Notes: generated by a model not told the origin, from the sequence alone. DNA of 64,000 nt from Nocardiopsis sp. CC223A (GCF_030766825.1 NZ_JASFDV010000003.1:62001-126000); one strand, 5' to 3'; numbered from the stretch's first letter, positions 15,961 to 25,684 are shown. A program made the numbers and translations.

Positions 15961-17739
15961 TCACGGGGACACGCCCTCCCCCTGCGGGCACCACCCCCGG
16001 TAGGGGCAGGTCCGGCAGGCCGGTCCGGGCACGGGAGCGTGTTCCCGGTCGCGGTGCCAGGGGGCGGCCAGGGCGTGAACGGTGCGCTCGGCGGCCGCCA
16101 GGGCCGATGGCGAGGCCGGGTCGATGACGTCGACGCGGGCGCCGTCGGGGGTGAGGACCTCCACCTCCACCGCCGGTTCGGGACCGGCGGAGATCACCCC
16201 GGAGGCGAACAACAGCACCCCCAGGGCGGCGCGCGGATCCTGTGCGAACAGTGCGGGTCCGGTCGCCTCGGGCGGACCCTCCTCCGAGATCAGGACACTG
16301 CGGTGGACCCAGGAGCCGCGCCGGTGGTGCAGGACGTCGGTGCGGTACACCACCAGCACGTCGGCCGCGGTGTCGTCGGCGGTCAGGGTGGGTCCGGAGC
16401 GCACGTGGTCGCCCGCGGGAAGGTCGCGCAGCGGGCACACGGGGATGTGCGCGGCGAGCACGGCGGCGGCCCGCCGGGCCCGCTCGCCGAACAGCCGCCG
16501 TCCGGCGCACGCCCATCGTGCGGGGTCCACCGGCAGGTCGGCGGGCTCGCAGGCCCGCCGTGGCAGCCGCTCGTGGGCCCGCTCCAACCAGGCCCGCACC
16601 GCCCCCGCCACGACCCCGTCCGCGCGCCCGCCCGGCGGCGGCTCCCCGCCGCCGTCCGTGCCGCCCGCCTCCGGACGCACACCTCCGGTGGTCTTCGCGG
16701 ACACGCGTGCCCCCGGTGGTCCGGCGCCGGTCCCGGCCTGCCCGGATGCCGCCGGGGACACGGCCGCGCCGGCCGTACCGGTCGGGGCGGGGGGAAGGCC
16801 CAGGGTGCGGAAGTGGGCGCGGGCCGGGCAGAGGGCGTGTTCGCGGGCGATGGACGGGGACCAGGAACGGCGTTCCGGGGCCGGTCCCAGGCCCAGCAGT
16901 CCCGGGGCGCGGGGCAGTCGGCCGCAGCCGCTGCGGACACCGCAGGTCAGGCAGTCGGCGCCCGGGGCACGGGCGCCGCCGACCAGGGCGGAGCGCAGCC
17001 CCTCGCGGCCCCGGGCGGTGAACAGCGCCTCGGCGTCGGCGGCGGTGCCGTCGAACCGGACCTGCGTGGCGCCGTCCAGGCACGACACGCGGATCACCCG
17101 CACCCGCTCGGGCGGGTCGTCGCGGCGGCGCATCGGATACGGGACACCGCCGTGGAAGCGCTCCGGGGCCGCGGCGTAGGCCGCCCGGTCGACCGCCGCC
17201 CCTGTGGCCAGCACGTACGCGGCGACCGCGACCCCCGCGTCGGCGGGCGCCCGGCGCAGCCGGCCCGGTACCGGCACCCACAGTTCGCGGGCCGTGCCGA
17301 GGGCATAGCAGCGGCCGGTGGCGCGCACCTCGTACGGGCGGCGGTGCCGGGATCCGCGTTCGGGCATGTACTGGCGGACCCGGAAGTCGGGGACAGGGGT
17401 GCGTCCCGCGGTCGCCGCCAGGTGGGTGCGGGCGGCGTGGTGCACCCACCGGCGCACCCCCTCGTGCACCGGCGGCACCCGCTCGCCCAGCACGGTGACC
17501 GGCGGCCGCCCCGGCGGGGGCGGATGGGCGCAGGCCCGCTCCAACGACCAGCCCCGGTGCTCGACCAGGTCCAGGACCGCGTGCAGGACGGCGACGGGCA
17601 CCTCCCGCGGCCGGTGGCGGGCGGGGCCCAGGGCGAGGTCCGCCCGCACCCGGCGGTGCGCCGGGCAGCCGCCGCGGGGGAGGACGGCGGTGTCGCTGAG
17701 GAGGCGGACGACGGGAGGGTGACCGGTGTCGGTGGTCAT
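15961..17739 (-). CDS. Cys-rich PD-(D/E)XK-like protein, probably catalytically degenerate
   Basis: A 592-residue protein. It has two C-x2-C-x5-C clusters: CLTCGVRSGC in the middle and CRTCPYRGWC fourteen residues from the end. The latter is placed like the Fe-S cysteines of Cas4/AddB-type nucleases. SWSPSIAREHALCPARAHF resembles the S-x-S-x-x...C-P motif that opens RecB-type nuclease domains. The expected G-x-I-D and (D/E)-x-K active-site strands are replaced by VVYRTDVLHHRRGSW and WVHRSVLIS, so key acidic and Lys residues appear lost. A Pro/Gly-rich linker separates the halves. The frame is open to 18027, but MTTDTGHPP at 17739 is the natural start. Confidence 0.55.
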   Translation of the reverse strand: MTTDTGHPPVVRLLSDTAVLPRGGCPAHRRVRADLALGPARHRPREVPVAVLHAVLDLVEHRGWSLERACAHPPPPGRPPVTVLGERVPPVHEGVRRWVHHAARTHLAATAGRTPVPDFRVRQYMPERGSRHRRPYEVRATGRCYALGTARELWVPVPGRLRRAPADAGVAVAAYVLATGAAVDRAAYAAAPERFHGGVPYPMRRRDDPPERVRVIRVSCLDGATQVRFDGTAADAEALFTARGREGLRSALVGGARAPGADCLTCGVRSGCGRLPRAPGLLGLGPAPERRSWSPSIAREHALCPARAHFRTLGLPPAPTGTAGAAVSPAASGQAGTGAGPPGARVSAKTTGGVRPEAGGTDGGGEPPPGGRADGVVAGAVRAWLERAHERLPRRACEPADLPVDPARWACAGRRLFGERARRAAAVLAAHIPVCPLRDLPAGDHVRSGPTLTADDTAADVLVVYRTDVLHHRRGSWVHRSVLISEEGPPEATGPALFAQDPRAALGVLLFASGVISAGPEPAVEVEVLTPDGARVDVIDPASPSALAAAERTVHALAAPWHRDREHAPVPGPACRTCPYRGWCPQGEGVSP

Positions 17740-18032
17740 GTGCGGCACCTTCCGGAGGGCTTTTCCGGAAATGGTGGCACGGGTTGCGGGATCGTGCCGG
17801 AGGCCTGTGGACAACCCTCCCGGTCGCCGCCGCCGCGGGTCCCGCGCGGCACGGCCGCGAACGCGTTCCGTGACGGTCGCTCTCCCGTGCCGGGTGCGGA
17901 TACCCCGTCCGAAGGGGGGACACGTGTGATCCGGGCAGGGGATGAACCCACGTAAAAAGTCACTCACGGTGACGTTTTCGGCGTCTTGGGAGGCGCGGCG
18001 GACCCACACCCCTGCCCCTCCGATCATGTTGA

Positions 18033-18527
18033 ATGACGACCATGATCGTGCGTCGAGTACTTCCCGATGAGATGAGCGCCGTCAGCGAGCTGCGGGTGAT
18101 CGCCTATACGGCCGACGGACTGTTGGATGTCAACCCGGTCTACGTCGATACGCTGCGGCTGCTGGGCGCCGACGGTGAGGGCGAGGTCCTGGTCGCCGAG
18201 GACGGCGGTCGCCTGCTGGGGACGATCATGTTCGAGCCCTGGTCCCCGCGCAGCGAGATCGCCCGGGGCGCGGACGAGGCGGAGATACGCGCGTTCGCGG
18301 TCGCCCCCCAGGCCCGGGGCCGGGGTGTGGGCCGTGCCCTGGTCAACGCGCTGGTGGAGCGGGCCCGTGAGGAGGGGGTCTCCCGGCTGCTGCTGTCCAC
18401 CCAGCCGCAGATGCTCTCGGCCCAGTACGTCTACCGGGCCCGCGGGTTCGTCCGGGTGCCCGAACGCGACTGGTCGCCGTTGCCCGACGTCGAGCTGCTC
18501 ACCTACGAACTGGTGATCAAGGACTGA
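18033..18527 (+). CDS. GNAT family N-acetyltransferase
   Basis: A 164-residue GNAT protein. The acetyl-CoA binding motif A is VAPQARGRGVGRALVNAL (Q/R-x-x-G-x-G/A). The preceding beta-strand EIRAFAV and the C-terminal YVYRARGFVRVPERDW are typical. The acceptor is unknown; small GNATs of this length usually act on amines of small molecules or protein termini. The start ATG at 18033 has no clear ribosome-binding site; a second ATG three codons later is an alternative. Confidence 0.85.
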   Translation: MTTMIVRRVLPDEMSAVSELRVIAYTADGLLDVNPVYVDTLRLLGADGEGEVLVAEDGGRLLGTIMFEPWSPRSEIARGADEAEIRAFAVAPQARGRGVGRALVNALVERAREEGVSRLLLSTQPQMLSAQYVYRARGFVRVPERDWSPLPDVELLTYELVIKD

Positions 18528-18536
18528 GGCGGTCGG

Positions 18537-18560
18537 GGCCCGGGCACAGCGGCCCGGGCC
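18537..18560. terminator. Bidirectional stem-loop between converging genes
   Basis: GGCCCGGG and CCCGGGCC form an 8-bp stem with an 8-nt loop. It lies between the stop of the GNAT gene (18527) and the stop of the minus-strand gene at 18576, so it could terminate both. Confidence 0.45.
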
Positions 18561-18575
18561 GCTGCACCCGGCCGG

Positions 18576-20165
18576 TCAGTCGGCGCGCGCCCGGCGGGCC
18601 GCCCGGGCCAGGTCCAGCCCCAGCTCCCCGTCGGCCAGGCGGTCCAGGACGCCGTCGGCGGCCGGGTGCCCGGACGAGCGCACCGAACGGACGAAGCGGG
18701 AGGCGTGCGGGGCCAGCCGCTCCCGGTCGCCGGCGGGCAGGGGGAGCCCCGCCTCCGCGAGCGCGGCGTAGTCGTCCAGCAGAGCCCACGCGGTGACCGG
18801 GGAGGTCGGTGGTTCGGGGGGTCCCGGCCGCAGCCGCCGCACCCACCCGCCGAGCACCGGGTGGTTCAGGTGGGCGCGCAGGTCGGTCTCCGGGTCCGTG
18901 CCCCGCCCGGCCAGCAGCGCGAAGACCCGCCTGCGCCGGTGCCAGGCCCGGGGTTCGGTGCAGGCCTGGAGCAGTTCTCCGGTGACGGCGCCGATGTCGC
19001 GGTTTCGGGCCCACCGCTCCAACAGTCCGTCGGTGTCCACCGGGCGGCCCTCCTCCAGCAGGGCCAGCACCTCGCGGACGCCCATGTCGGCGATGGCGGG
19101 GGTCACCCGTACGGCGGCGCCCGCCCGTTGCAGCTGGCGCACCATGGCGTGGTCTCCCAGCCGGGCGATGCGGAACCGCCCGTCGGCGCGGTGCACCGCG
19201 CCGAGGTCGGCCAGCGCCTCCAGGGCCGCACTCACCTGCTCGGGGCCGGTCCCGCCCCGGTCGCGGTAGCCGGCGGCCACCTCGGCGGCGGTGCGCGCCC
19301 GGCCCGACAGGAACAGGTCGGTGAGCACCAGCAGCGCGGCGGTGCCGTGTTCCGCGGTCATCGCGGGCAGCGCGTCGGCCCAGGCGTCGGCGACCGCCCC
19401 GGGCACCCCCGAGGACCAGGCGTAGGCGGCGCGCCCGGTGAGCACCCGGGTGTAGGTGGTGCGCAGCAGGCGGGCGGCGCGGGCCACGGAGAACAGGTGG
19501 TCGATGTCGGCCGGTGACGTCTCCAGGTGCGCGGCGGCCGACAGCACGTCCTCGGCGCACAGCGCGTCGCGGCCCTCGGGGTCGGGGCGCAGCACCCTGC
19601 CCCGGTCGACCCACACGGTCAGGCGGGCGGCGTCGGCCAGGGTGCGGCAGCGGCGGGCGGCGTCGTCGAGGTCCCCTGGTTCGGCGGGGGTGACCGGGCG
19701 CGGTGGCGCCTCCTCGAAACGGTCCGCCAGCACCGGTGCGGCCGGCGGGACCGGTGCGGGTCCGGTGTCGCACCACGGGGCCAGGTCGACCTCCTCGACG
19801 GCGGCCCGCAGCCGCCGCGGGCTCTCGTCGGAGAGCAGACCGCCCTGGTCGACCAGGTGATCGCACCAGGCCAGCCAGGTCGAGCGCAGGATCTCGGCGC
19901 CCTCGTCCGGCCCGCCGGCGCCGTGCAGGCCGTCGAGGGGGTAGGCCCCGGCGCGCACCGCGCGCGCCACCTCCCGCACGTCGTCGACGGACCAGTCACC
20001 GGGGTCGGGCGCCCCGAGGTCCTGGTGGGCGGTGAGCAGCAGGGCCAGGGCGCCGGGATCCGGGGCGGGGCCGGCGTCGGTGTCCCCCGCCCAGTCGAGG
20101 CAGGCCCGCACCGCGGAGGCGACGCCCCGGGTCATCGCCCCCTCACCGAAAGTGGTGGTACTCAC
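18576..20165 (-). CDS. Uncharacterised actinobacterial protein, paralogue of 5342-6739
   Basis: A 529-residue acidic, mostly helical protein. Residues ~305-365 read as a winged helix (VSAALEALADLGAVHRADGR, then MGVREVLALLEEG), as in the protein at 5342-6739. The C-terminal ~150 residues are helical with repeats of Leu and Arg (HRRRRVFALLAGRG). There is no signal peptide, membrane segment or catalytic motif. The start MSTTTFGEGAMT is at 20165; a second Met eleven codons on is possible. Confidence 0.6.
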   Translation of the reverse strand: MSTTTFGEGAMTRGVASAVRACLDWAGDTDAGPAPDPGALALLLTAHQDLGAPDPGDWSVDDVREVARAVRAGAYPLDGLHGAGGPDEGAEILRSTWLAWCDHLVDQGGLLSDESPRRLRAAVEEVDLAPWCDTGPAPVPPAAPVLADRFEEAPPRPVTPAEPGDLDDAARRCRTLADAARLTVWVDRGRVLRPDPEGRDALCAEDVLSAAAHLETSPADIDHLFSVARAARLLRTTYTRVLTGRAAYAWSSGVPGAVADAWADALPAMTAEHGTAALLVLTDLFLSGRARTAAEVAAGYRDRGGTGPEQVSAALEALADLGAVHRADGRFRIARLGDHAMVRQLQRAGAAVRVTPAIADMGVREVLALLEEGRPVDTDGLLERWARNRDIGAVTGELLQACTEPRAWHRRRRVFALLAGRGTDPETDLRAHLNHPVLGGWVRRLRPGPPEPPTSPVTAWALLDDYAALAEAGLPLPAGDRERLAPHASRFVRSVRSSGHPAADGVLDRLADGELGLDLARAARRARAD

Positions 20166-20247
20166 GGCTTCAGATTAGCCGTGCGCGGGACCTCCCGGTG
20201 CCGGGAACACCGAAAACGCACCGGTTCCGCGCACCGGGCCCGGCCCC

Positions 20248-21420
20248 TCAGCCGGCCACGGAGAACCCCGGGTCGGCGCTCACCCCCAGGCCGTCGACGT
20301 ACCCGGTGATCCGCTCCACCGCCGCCCGGTACACCTCCCGTTCGTACTCGGTCGGGTCGGGCGAGGCCAGCTCGTCGGCCAGGTCCACCACGCGCAGCGG
20401 ATCCAGGGCGATCCAGGTCGGCCGGATCTCCAACGCGGACGATTCCCACACCCCGGGTTCCACCTCGGTGAACTCCACCCGGGCCAGGACGCCTTCGCGG
20501 CGCGAGTCGATGGGCGGCGACGACTGCCCGGCGATCTGGTTGCCCAGCCCGTACACCACCCACTCGCCGCCGATCCGCTGCGCCGACTGCACCACGTGCG
20601 CGTGGTGGCCCAGGATCAGGTCGATGTCGGGGGAGGTGACCAGGTCGGACAGCCCCAGCTGGAGCTCGTCGGCCTGGTGCATGTACTCGGTGCCCCAGTG
20701 CATCGACAGCACCACGATCTGCGCGCCCTGCTCCCGGGCCAGCGCGGCCTCGGCGCGGATCGCCTCCTCGTCGATGAGGTCGGCCATCCACTCCTTGCCC
20801 TCCGGGGGCAGGAATCCGTTGAAGCCGTAGGTGTAGGACAGGTGCGCGACCGGTACCGGGTCGCCCCCGTCGGCGGGTTCCACCCGGTGGATCCGCGGAT
20901 CCCGCGACTCCTCCTCGGTGCGGGCGCTGCCCGCCGCGCCCAGCCCGGCCGCCTCCAGGGCGTCCAGGGTGCGGACCACCCCGGCCTCGCCGTTGTCCAG
21001 GGTGTGGTTGGAGGCGGTCGAGCAGCCGTCGTAACCGGAGTCGGCGAGCCCCTGGGCGACCTGCGGGGGAGCACTGAACACGGGGTATCCGTCGAAGGGC
21101 CCCTCCTCCGGGGCCAGGGGCACCTCCAGGTGGCACAGGGCCAGGTCGGCGCCCTCCAGCGCGGGGGCGACGCCGGAGAAGAGGGGGGCGAAGTCGAACT
21201 CGCCGCCCCCGTCCCGCCGGGCCTGCTCCCAGACCGAGGGGTGCACCAGCACGTCGCCGCCGCCGATCACGCTCAGGGTGCGGGGGACGTGCGCCGAGGG
21301 GGAGGGGCTCGGTGGGGATCCGTCGGCGGTGTGTTCCGCCCGAGGGATGGCGCAGGCGGCCGGGGCCAGGGTCGCCGCGGTCAGCAGGGACATGATGCGC
21401 AGGCTGATCCGGGTCATCAT
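20248..21420 (-). CDS. CapA-family lipoprotein
   Basis: A 390-residue protein of the CapA (PgsA) metallophosphatase-like family, named for poly-gamma-glutamate capsule synthesis. A lipoprotein signal (hydrophobic IMSLLTAATLAPAAC, lipobox ending at Cys22) directs it to the outer face of the membrane. Family landmarks are visible: IGGGDVLVH at the start of the fold, CSTASNHTLDNG, VVLSMHWGTEYM, and ILGHHAHVVQ. The conserved Asp, Asn-His, His-Trp-Gly and G-H-x-H metal-site residues are all present. No other capsule genes (pgsB/pgsC) adjoin it, so the real substrate is unknown. Confidence 0.85.
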   Translation of the reverse strand: MMTRISLRIMSLLTAATLAPAACAIPRAEHTADGSPPSPSPSAHVPRTLSVIGGGDVLVHPSVWEQARRDGGGEFDFAPLFSGVAPALEGADLALCHLEVPLAPEEGPFDGYPVFSAPPQVAQGLADSGYDGCSTASNHTLDNGEAGVVRTLDALEAAGLGAAGSARTEEESRDPRIHRVEPADGGDPVPVAHLSYTYGFNGFLPPEGKEWMADLIDEEAIRAEAALAREQGAQIVVLSMHWGTEYMHQADELQLGLSDLVTSPDIDLILGHHAHVVQSAQRIGGEWVVYGLGNQIAGQSSPPIDSRREGVLARVEFTEVEPGVWESSALEIRPTWIALDPLRVVDLADELASPDPTEYEREVYRAAVERITGYVDGLGVSADPGFSVAG

Positions 21421-21696
21421 CCCACGGTAGGAACGAAGGGGGTGATAGGGGTGGTCGGCGGTGTTATCGGTGGCAAAGGTATTAAGTATCTTTTAACGTG
21501 ATGAAACCGTTCCAATAAAAGAGAAAGGCGAACGTTCTCCTTCCGCGCTCCCACCGGGGTGAGGTGTTCGCCGGTGCGGATCATCCGACGGCACCGTCCG
21601 AGAGCAAGGTTTGACCCCGCTCACATATGAGCACATAGGGAAGGGAATCGGTCCTGTTCCCCCTTTTCGTGTGCTTTTGCCTCAGGAGGACACCTC

Positions 21697-22920
21697 GTGG
21701 CCGACGACCTCGTCACGACAGCCCGTCCCCACCAGGAGGAATGGCCCGCCGGGCTGGACGTGCAGGACCTGCTCGCCCAGGGGTGGCGCCCCACACCCTT
21801 CCTCCAGTTCATCCTCAAGGTCCACAGCCGCTGCAACCTCGCCTGCGACTACTGCTACATGTACGAGATGGCCGACCAGGGATGGCGCCGTCAGCCGCGG
21901 CGGATGGCCCGGCCGATCGTCGACAAGGTCGCCGAACGCATCGCCGAGCACGCCCGCGCCCACGGCCGCTCCCGGGTGGACGTCATCCTCCACGGCGGCG
22001 AGCCCCTGCTGGCCGGGGCGGACCACCTCCGCTACGTCGCCGCGGCCCTGCACAAGACCTGTGACCCCGACGTGCACGTGTCCCTGCGTCTACAGACCAA
22101 CGGCGTCCTCATCGACGACGCCTTCCTCGACCTGTTCGAGGAGGAGGGGATCCGCGTCGGCGTCAGCGTCGACGGTGCCGAGGCGGACCACGACCGCCAC
22201 CGCCGCCGTGCCAACGGGCGCGGCACCCATGCCGAGGTCAGGGCCGGGCTGGAGCGCCTCAACGGTCGCCGCCTGCTCTCCGGGCTGCTCGCCACCATCG
22301 ACCTGGAGTCCGACCCCGTCACCACCTACGAGGCACTGTTGGAGTTCGACCCGCCCGGTGTCGACCTCTTGCTGCCCCACGGCACCTGGGACGCGCCGCC
22401 CCCAGGGCTGACCGGGGAGGGCACCCCCTACGGCGACTGGCTGGTCGCCGTCTTCGACCGCTGGTACGGGGCACCCGTGCGGGAGACCGACATCCGCCTG
22501 TTCACCGAGATCATCCGACTCGTCCTGGGCTCCCACTCGCGGACGGAGACCATCGGCCTCTCCCCGGCCGCCATGGCGGTGGTCGAGACCGACGGGTCGA
22601 TCGAACAGGTCGACACCCTCAAGGCCGTGGCGGAGGGGGCGGCCGCCACCCCCTTCCACACCCTCACCCACAGCTTCGCCGAGGCCCTGTACTCACCGGG
22701 CATCGTCGCCCGGCAGATCGGCCTGCGCGCTCTGAGCGGCACCTGCACGGCCTGCCCCCTGGTCCGCGTGTGCGGCGGCGGCCTGTACACACACCGCTAC
22801 CGGAGCGGCACCGGGTTCCGTAACCCGTCCGTGTACTGCGCCGACCTGGCGCGCCTGATCACCCACGTCCACCGCACCGTGGCCGCCGACGTGGCCCGTG
22901 TCAGGGAGGAGGCGATCTGA
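21697..22920 (+). CDS. fxsB: FxsB-type radical SAM/SPASM peptide maturase
   Basis: A 407-residue radical SAM enzyme. The [4Fe-4S] motif C46-x3-C50-x2-C53 (RCNLACDYCYMYE) lies in the N-terminal barrel. A SPASM-like auxiliary cluster region begins at Cys350 (CTACPLVRVCGGG) and ends with HRYRSGTGFRNPSVYC (Cys381). The HRYR...GF-NPSVYCADL ending is characteristic of FxsB proteins of FxSxx-COOH systems. These belong to the three-residue cyclophane-forming enzymes that crosslink an aromatic side chain to the residue two positions later. The GTG start has a strong AGGAGGA 6 bp upstream. The likely substrate is the peptide at 25800-25970. It converges on the FxsT gene. Confidence 0.85.
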   Translation: MADDLVTTARPHQEEWPAGLDVQDLLAQGWRPTPFLQFILKVHSRCNLACDYCYMYEMADQGWRRQPRRMARPIVDKVAERIAEHARAHGRSRVDVILHGGEPLLAGADHLRYVAAALHKTCDPDVHVSLRLQTNGVLIDDAFLDLFEEEGIRVGVSVDGAEADHDRHRRRANGRGTHAEVRAGLERLNGRRLLSGLLATIDLESDPVTTYEALLEFDPPGVDLLLPHGTWDAPPPGLTGEGTPYGDWLVAVFDRWYGAPVRETDIRLFTEIIRLVLGSHSRTETIGLSPAAMAVVETDGSIEQVDTLKAVAEGAAATPFHTLTHSFAEALYSPGIVARQIGLRALSGTCTACPLVRVCGGGLYTHRYRSGTGFRNPSVYCADLARLITHVHRTVAADVARVREEAI

Positions 22921-22973
22921 TCCGCCCCGTTCCCCCGGAGCCCGGTCCCCCCGAGCCGGGTCGTGCACCGGGA

Positions 22974-23003
22974 CCGGCCGCGCGCCCCGGGACGCGCGGC
23001 CGG
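22974..23003. terminator. Bidirectional stem-loop between fxsB and fxsT
   Basis: CCGGCCGCGC and GCGCGGCCGG form a 10-bp stem with a 10-nt loop. It lies in the 91-bp gap between the converging stop codons of the radical SAM and TPR genes. Confidence 0.5.
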
Positions 23004-23011
23004 ACCCGGGG

Positions 23012-25684
23012 TCAGATCGGGATGGGGTCGAAGTCGAAGTGCAGCCGCCGTCCGCTGAGGAAGGCCTGGGTGAACTGGTGCTCGCGCCCGTGGACCCGGA
23101 CGAACAGCGGCTCGATCTGCTCGCGCAGCGCCTCGGCCTGCTCGGCCTCGTCCTCGGCCCGCAGGTCCAGGGAGAGGTTGGCGGCGCAGTTGAGGGCCAG
23201 CGGGTGCTCCTCGCCGAGCAGCGTGCGAAGCCGCCGCAGGGTGCCCCTTCCCAGCAGGGCCGCGTTCTTGGAGTCCCCGAGTTCGGCCAGGTCGCCGGCC
23301 AGGTTCAGGGCGACACCCAGGGAGAAGTGGTGGTCGCGGCCCAGTTTGGCCTCCAGGCCGGCCAGGGACTTCTCGTTGAGCTGCCGGGCGCGTTCGGGGT
23401 CTCCCAGCATCCTGTACAGGAGGGCGACGTTGCTGGTGCAGCCGTGGTTGTAGGGGTGGGCGGCACCGTAGACGCTGTCGTAGCGCCGGTCGGTGTCCTC
23501 GGCCAGTTGCAGGGCCTCGCTCAGCGCCCCGGACATGCGCCAGGTGTTGGCCAGGCACATCGCCGCGGCCAGCGTGTGCGGATGGTCCAGGTCGTACAGC
23601 CGCAGATGCCGGGAATGGCCGTCCTGGGCCAGGTCCAGGGCATGGTCCACGTCCCCCTGCAACCGCAGGGAGGTGGCCAGGTCGATCTGGACCCGGAGCG
23701 TGCGCGGGTGGTCGGCGCCGAGCTGATCGCGCCCGTAGGCCAGGGCGTCCTCTCCCAGGTCGCAGGCCTCGGTGTAGTTCCCCAGCAGGCGCATGACGAT
23801 GGACAGGCCCGTGAGGTAGGCCAGCAGGATCGGTGACCCGGGCGTTCGCGTCTGCCGGTTGTGCAGCAGGTAGACGCGCTCGCTGAGTTCCCTGGCCTTC
23901 TCGAACTCGCTGGTGAGCGTGTAGTCGATGGACAGGTTGTGCATGGCGCGCAGGGTCGCGGGGTCGGTGGGCCCCAGGGCCTCCTGGTGGAGCTCCAGGG
24001 TCTGTTCGGCGTGGGTCCGCGCCTGGTGGAAGTCCCCTGCCGCCTGCATGTCGGCGCCCAGGCCCGAGAGCGCCATCAGGGTCAGGGGGTGGCTGCGCCC
24101 CAGGTTCTCCTCCGCCCGCCCCAGCAGTGACCTGTTCAGGTCGTAGGCCTCCTGGTACCGGCCCGACTCGCGCAGCCGGTTGCCGTACTTGATCTGGGCC
24201 TCCAGCACCTCCGGGATGTTCGGGCCGGAGTCCGCCGTCCAGCGGTCGATGAAGCCGCTCGCGTAGCGTTCGACCATCGAGTAGTTCCCCGAGGCGTACA
24301 GGAAGTCCAGGACGCCCAGGGCGAACTGGCGGACGTCGCGGAAGTCGCTCTCGGCGACGCCCGAAGGGTTCAGGTGCGGGATGAGGTCGAGATAACGCGC
24401 ACGGGAGTTCGGGTCGACCAGGTTGGGCGGAGCGGCCGCCGCCAGCAGGACCCAGACCTCCTCGCGGATGGGACGCCGCTGCTCCTCGCTCAGCTCCGCG
24501 CGCACCAGCGCCTGGATCAGCCGGTGCACCTGGATGGTGCGGTTGGCGTTGTCCAGCCGGATCAGGGCGTAGCGGGCCAGGTGGCCGATGGCGCGGCTCA
24601 GCCGGATGGGGTTGTTCAGCAGCTCCGCCATCACCGGGCGGACCCGCTCGTCCTCCGTCGGGAAGAAGATGTCCCGGGGGATGGGGTCGGGGCCGAAGAA
24701 CGAGCAGCTCCGGAGCAGCTCCGTGGCCTCGGGCAGGTTCTCCTGGAGCTTGCTCACCGACAACTGCCAGGCGGCGGTCATGGGCGCCGGGTACTCGGAC
24801 GGCTTGCCCTCGCGCAGCAGGGAGGCGGGCTGGTCGGCGAGCAGCCTCAGGTACTCGGCGTTGGACATGCCCGTTTCCGCGCGCAGGGCGCCGGCCTGTT
24901 CCAGGGCCAGGGGGAGGTGCCCCAGCGCCTCCGAGAGCTCCTCGGCCTCCTTGCGGGTGATGCCGCGCGGGATGCGCTTCTTGAGGAACTCCACGCTCTC
25001 GGTCTCGGGGAAGACGTCGACGGAGACGGTCTCGGCGATCGCCTCCCAGCGGTGGTTGCGGGAGGTGATGAGCACGTGCCCGCTCTCCCCGCCCTCGGGG
25101 ATGACGTTGTGCAGGTCCTCGGGTTCGTCGGCGTTGTCGTAGATCAGGAGCCACCTGCGGTGCGGCTCCCCCCGGCGGAGCGCGTCCAGGACGTTCTCGG
25201 AGGCCTCCTCGATGCCGGAGGAGTTCGCTCCGGGCAGGCCCAGGTAGGGGGCCAGGTGCGCGAGGGATGAGCGCACCAGACCCGGCTGGTCGGCGTTGAT
25301 CCACCACACCACGTCGTATTCGTGCCGGTAGAGGTGGGCGTACTCCACCGCCATGAGGGTCTTGCCGACACCGCCGTAGCCGTGGAGCGCGTGCGGGACC
25401 ACGGCGGTGATCTGGTTCATCAGCCCCGCCCTGAGCTGTTCGAGCTGCCGGGTGCGTCCGGTGAAGTTCTTGCTGCGTGATGGCACCCCGCCCCAGACCT
25501 CGGGAAGGCGTTCGGAGGTCCGGTTGCTCTTCGGCCTGTGCACATCTGTCACTCGGTTATCCTCCGGATTCACATATGTCACACCGGAAACTTCTCTTCT
25601 GATTCCGGTTTGGGGCGGGTCGTGGTTCGGTCGTTCCGATTCCCGGCGTATTGCTGAAGACAGGTGGACTTCAGGGTAGGACAT
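23012..25684 (-). CDS. fxsT: FxsT-type NB-ARC / tetratricopeptide repeat protein
   Basis: An 890-residue STAND protein. The NB-ARC NTPase begins at VWGGVPSRSKNFTGR (about 63-77), with Walker A GYGGVGKT at 102-109 and a Walker-B-like RWLLIYDNADEP. A winged-helix-like segment follows. The last ~430 residues are TPR repeats (for example TLRAMHNLSIDYTLTSEFEK and HPHTLAAAMCLANTWRMSG). This architecture, next to an FxsB radical SAM enzyme, matches the FxSxx-COOH system TPR protein. Such NTPases normally act as signalling switches; its role with the peptide is unproven. The first Met is at 25684. A GTG at 25582, still upstream of the NB-ARC domain, is an alternative start. Confidence 0.8.
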   Translation of the reverse strand: MSYPEVHLSSAIRRESERPNHDPPQTGIRREVSGVTYVNPEDNRVTDVHRPKSNRTSERLPEVWGGVPSRSKNFTGRTRQLEQLRAGLMNQITAVVPHALHGYGGVGKTLMAVEYAHLYRHEYDVVWWINADQPGLVRSSLAHLAPYLGLPGANSSGIEEASENVLDALRRGEPHRRWLLIYDNADEPEDLHNVIPEGGESGHVLITSRNHRWEAIAETVSVDVFPETESVEFLKKRIPRGITRKEAEELSEALGHLPLALEQAGALRAETGMSNAEYLRLLADQPASLLREGKPSEYPAPMTAAWQLSVSKLQENLPEATELLRSCSFFGPDPIPRDIFFPTEDERVRPVMAELLNNPIRLSRAIGHLARYALIRLDNANRTIQVHRLIQALVRAELSEEQRRPIREEVWVLLAAAAPPNLVDPNSRARYLDLIPHLNPSGVAESDFRDVRQFALGVLDFLYASGNYSMVERYASGFIDRWTADSGPNIPEVLEAQIKYGNRLRESGRYQEAYDLNRSLLGRAEENLGRSHPLTLMALSGLGADMQAAGDFHQARTHAEQTLELHQEALGPTDPATLRAMHNLSIDYTLTSEFEKARELSERVYLLHNRQTRTPGSPILLAYLTGLSIVMRLLGNYTEACDLGEDALAYGRDQLGADHPRTLRVQIDLATSLRLQGDVDHALDLAQDGHSRHLRLYDLDHPHTLAAAMCLANTWRMSGALSEALQLAEDTDRRYDSVYGAAHPYNHGCTSNVALLYRMLGDPERARQLNEKSLAGLEAKLGRDHHFSLGVALNLAGDLAELGDSKNAALLGRGTLRRLRTLLGEEHPLALNCAANLSLDLRAEDEAEQAEALREQIEPLFVRVHGREHQFTQAFLSGRRLHFDFDPIPI

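Noticed and set aside
21621-25578. TCACATATG shared near fxsB and fxsT starts
   Set aside because: The second copy falls inside the fxsT coding region by the longer start and only 9 bp are shared; chance cannot be excluded.
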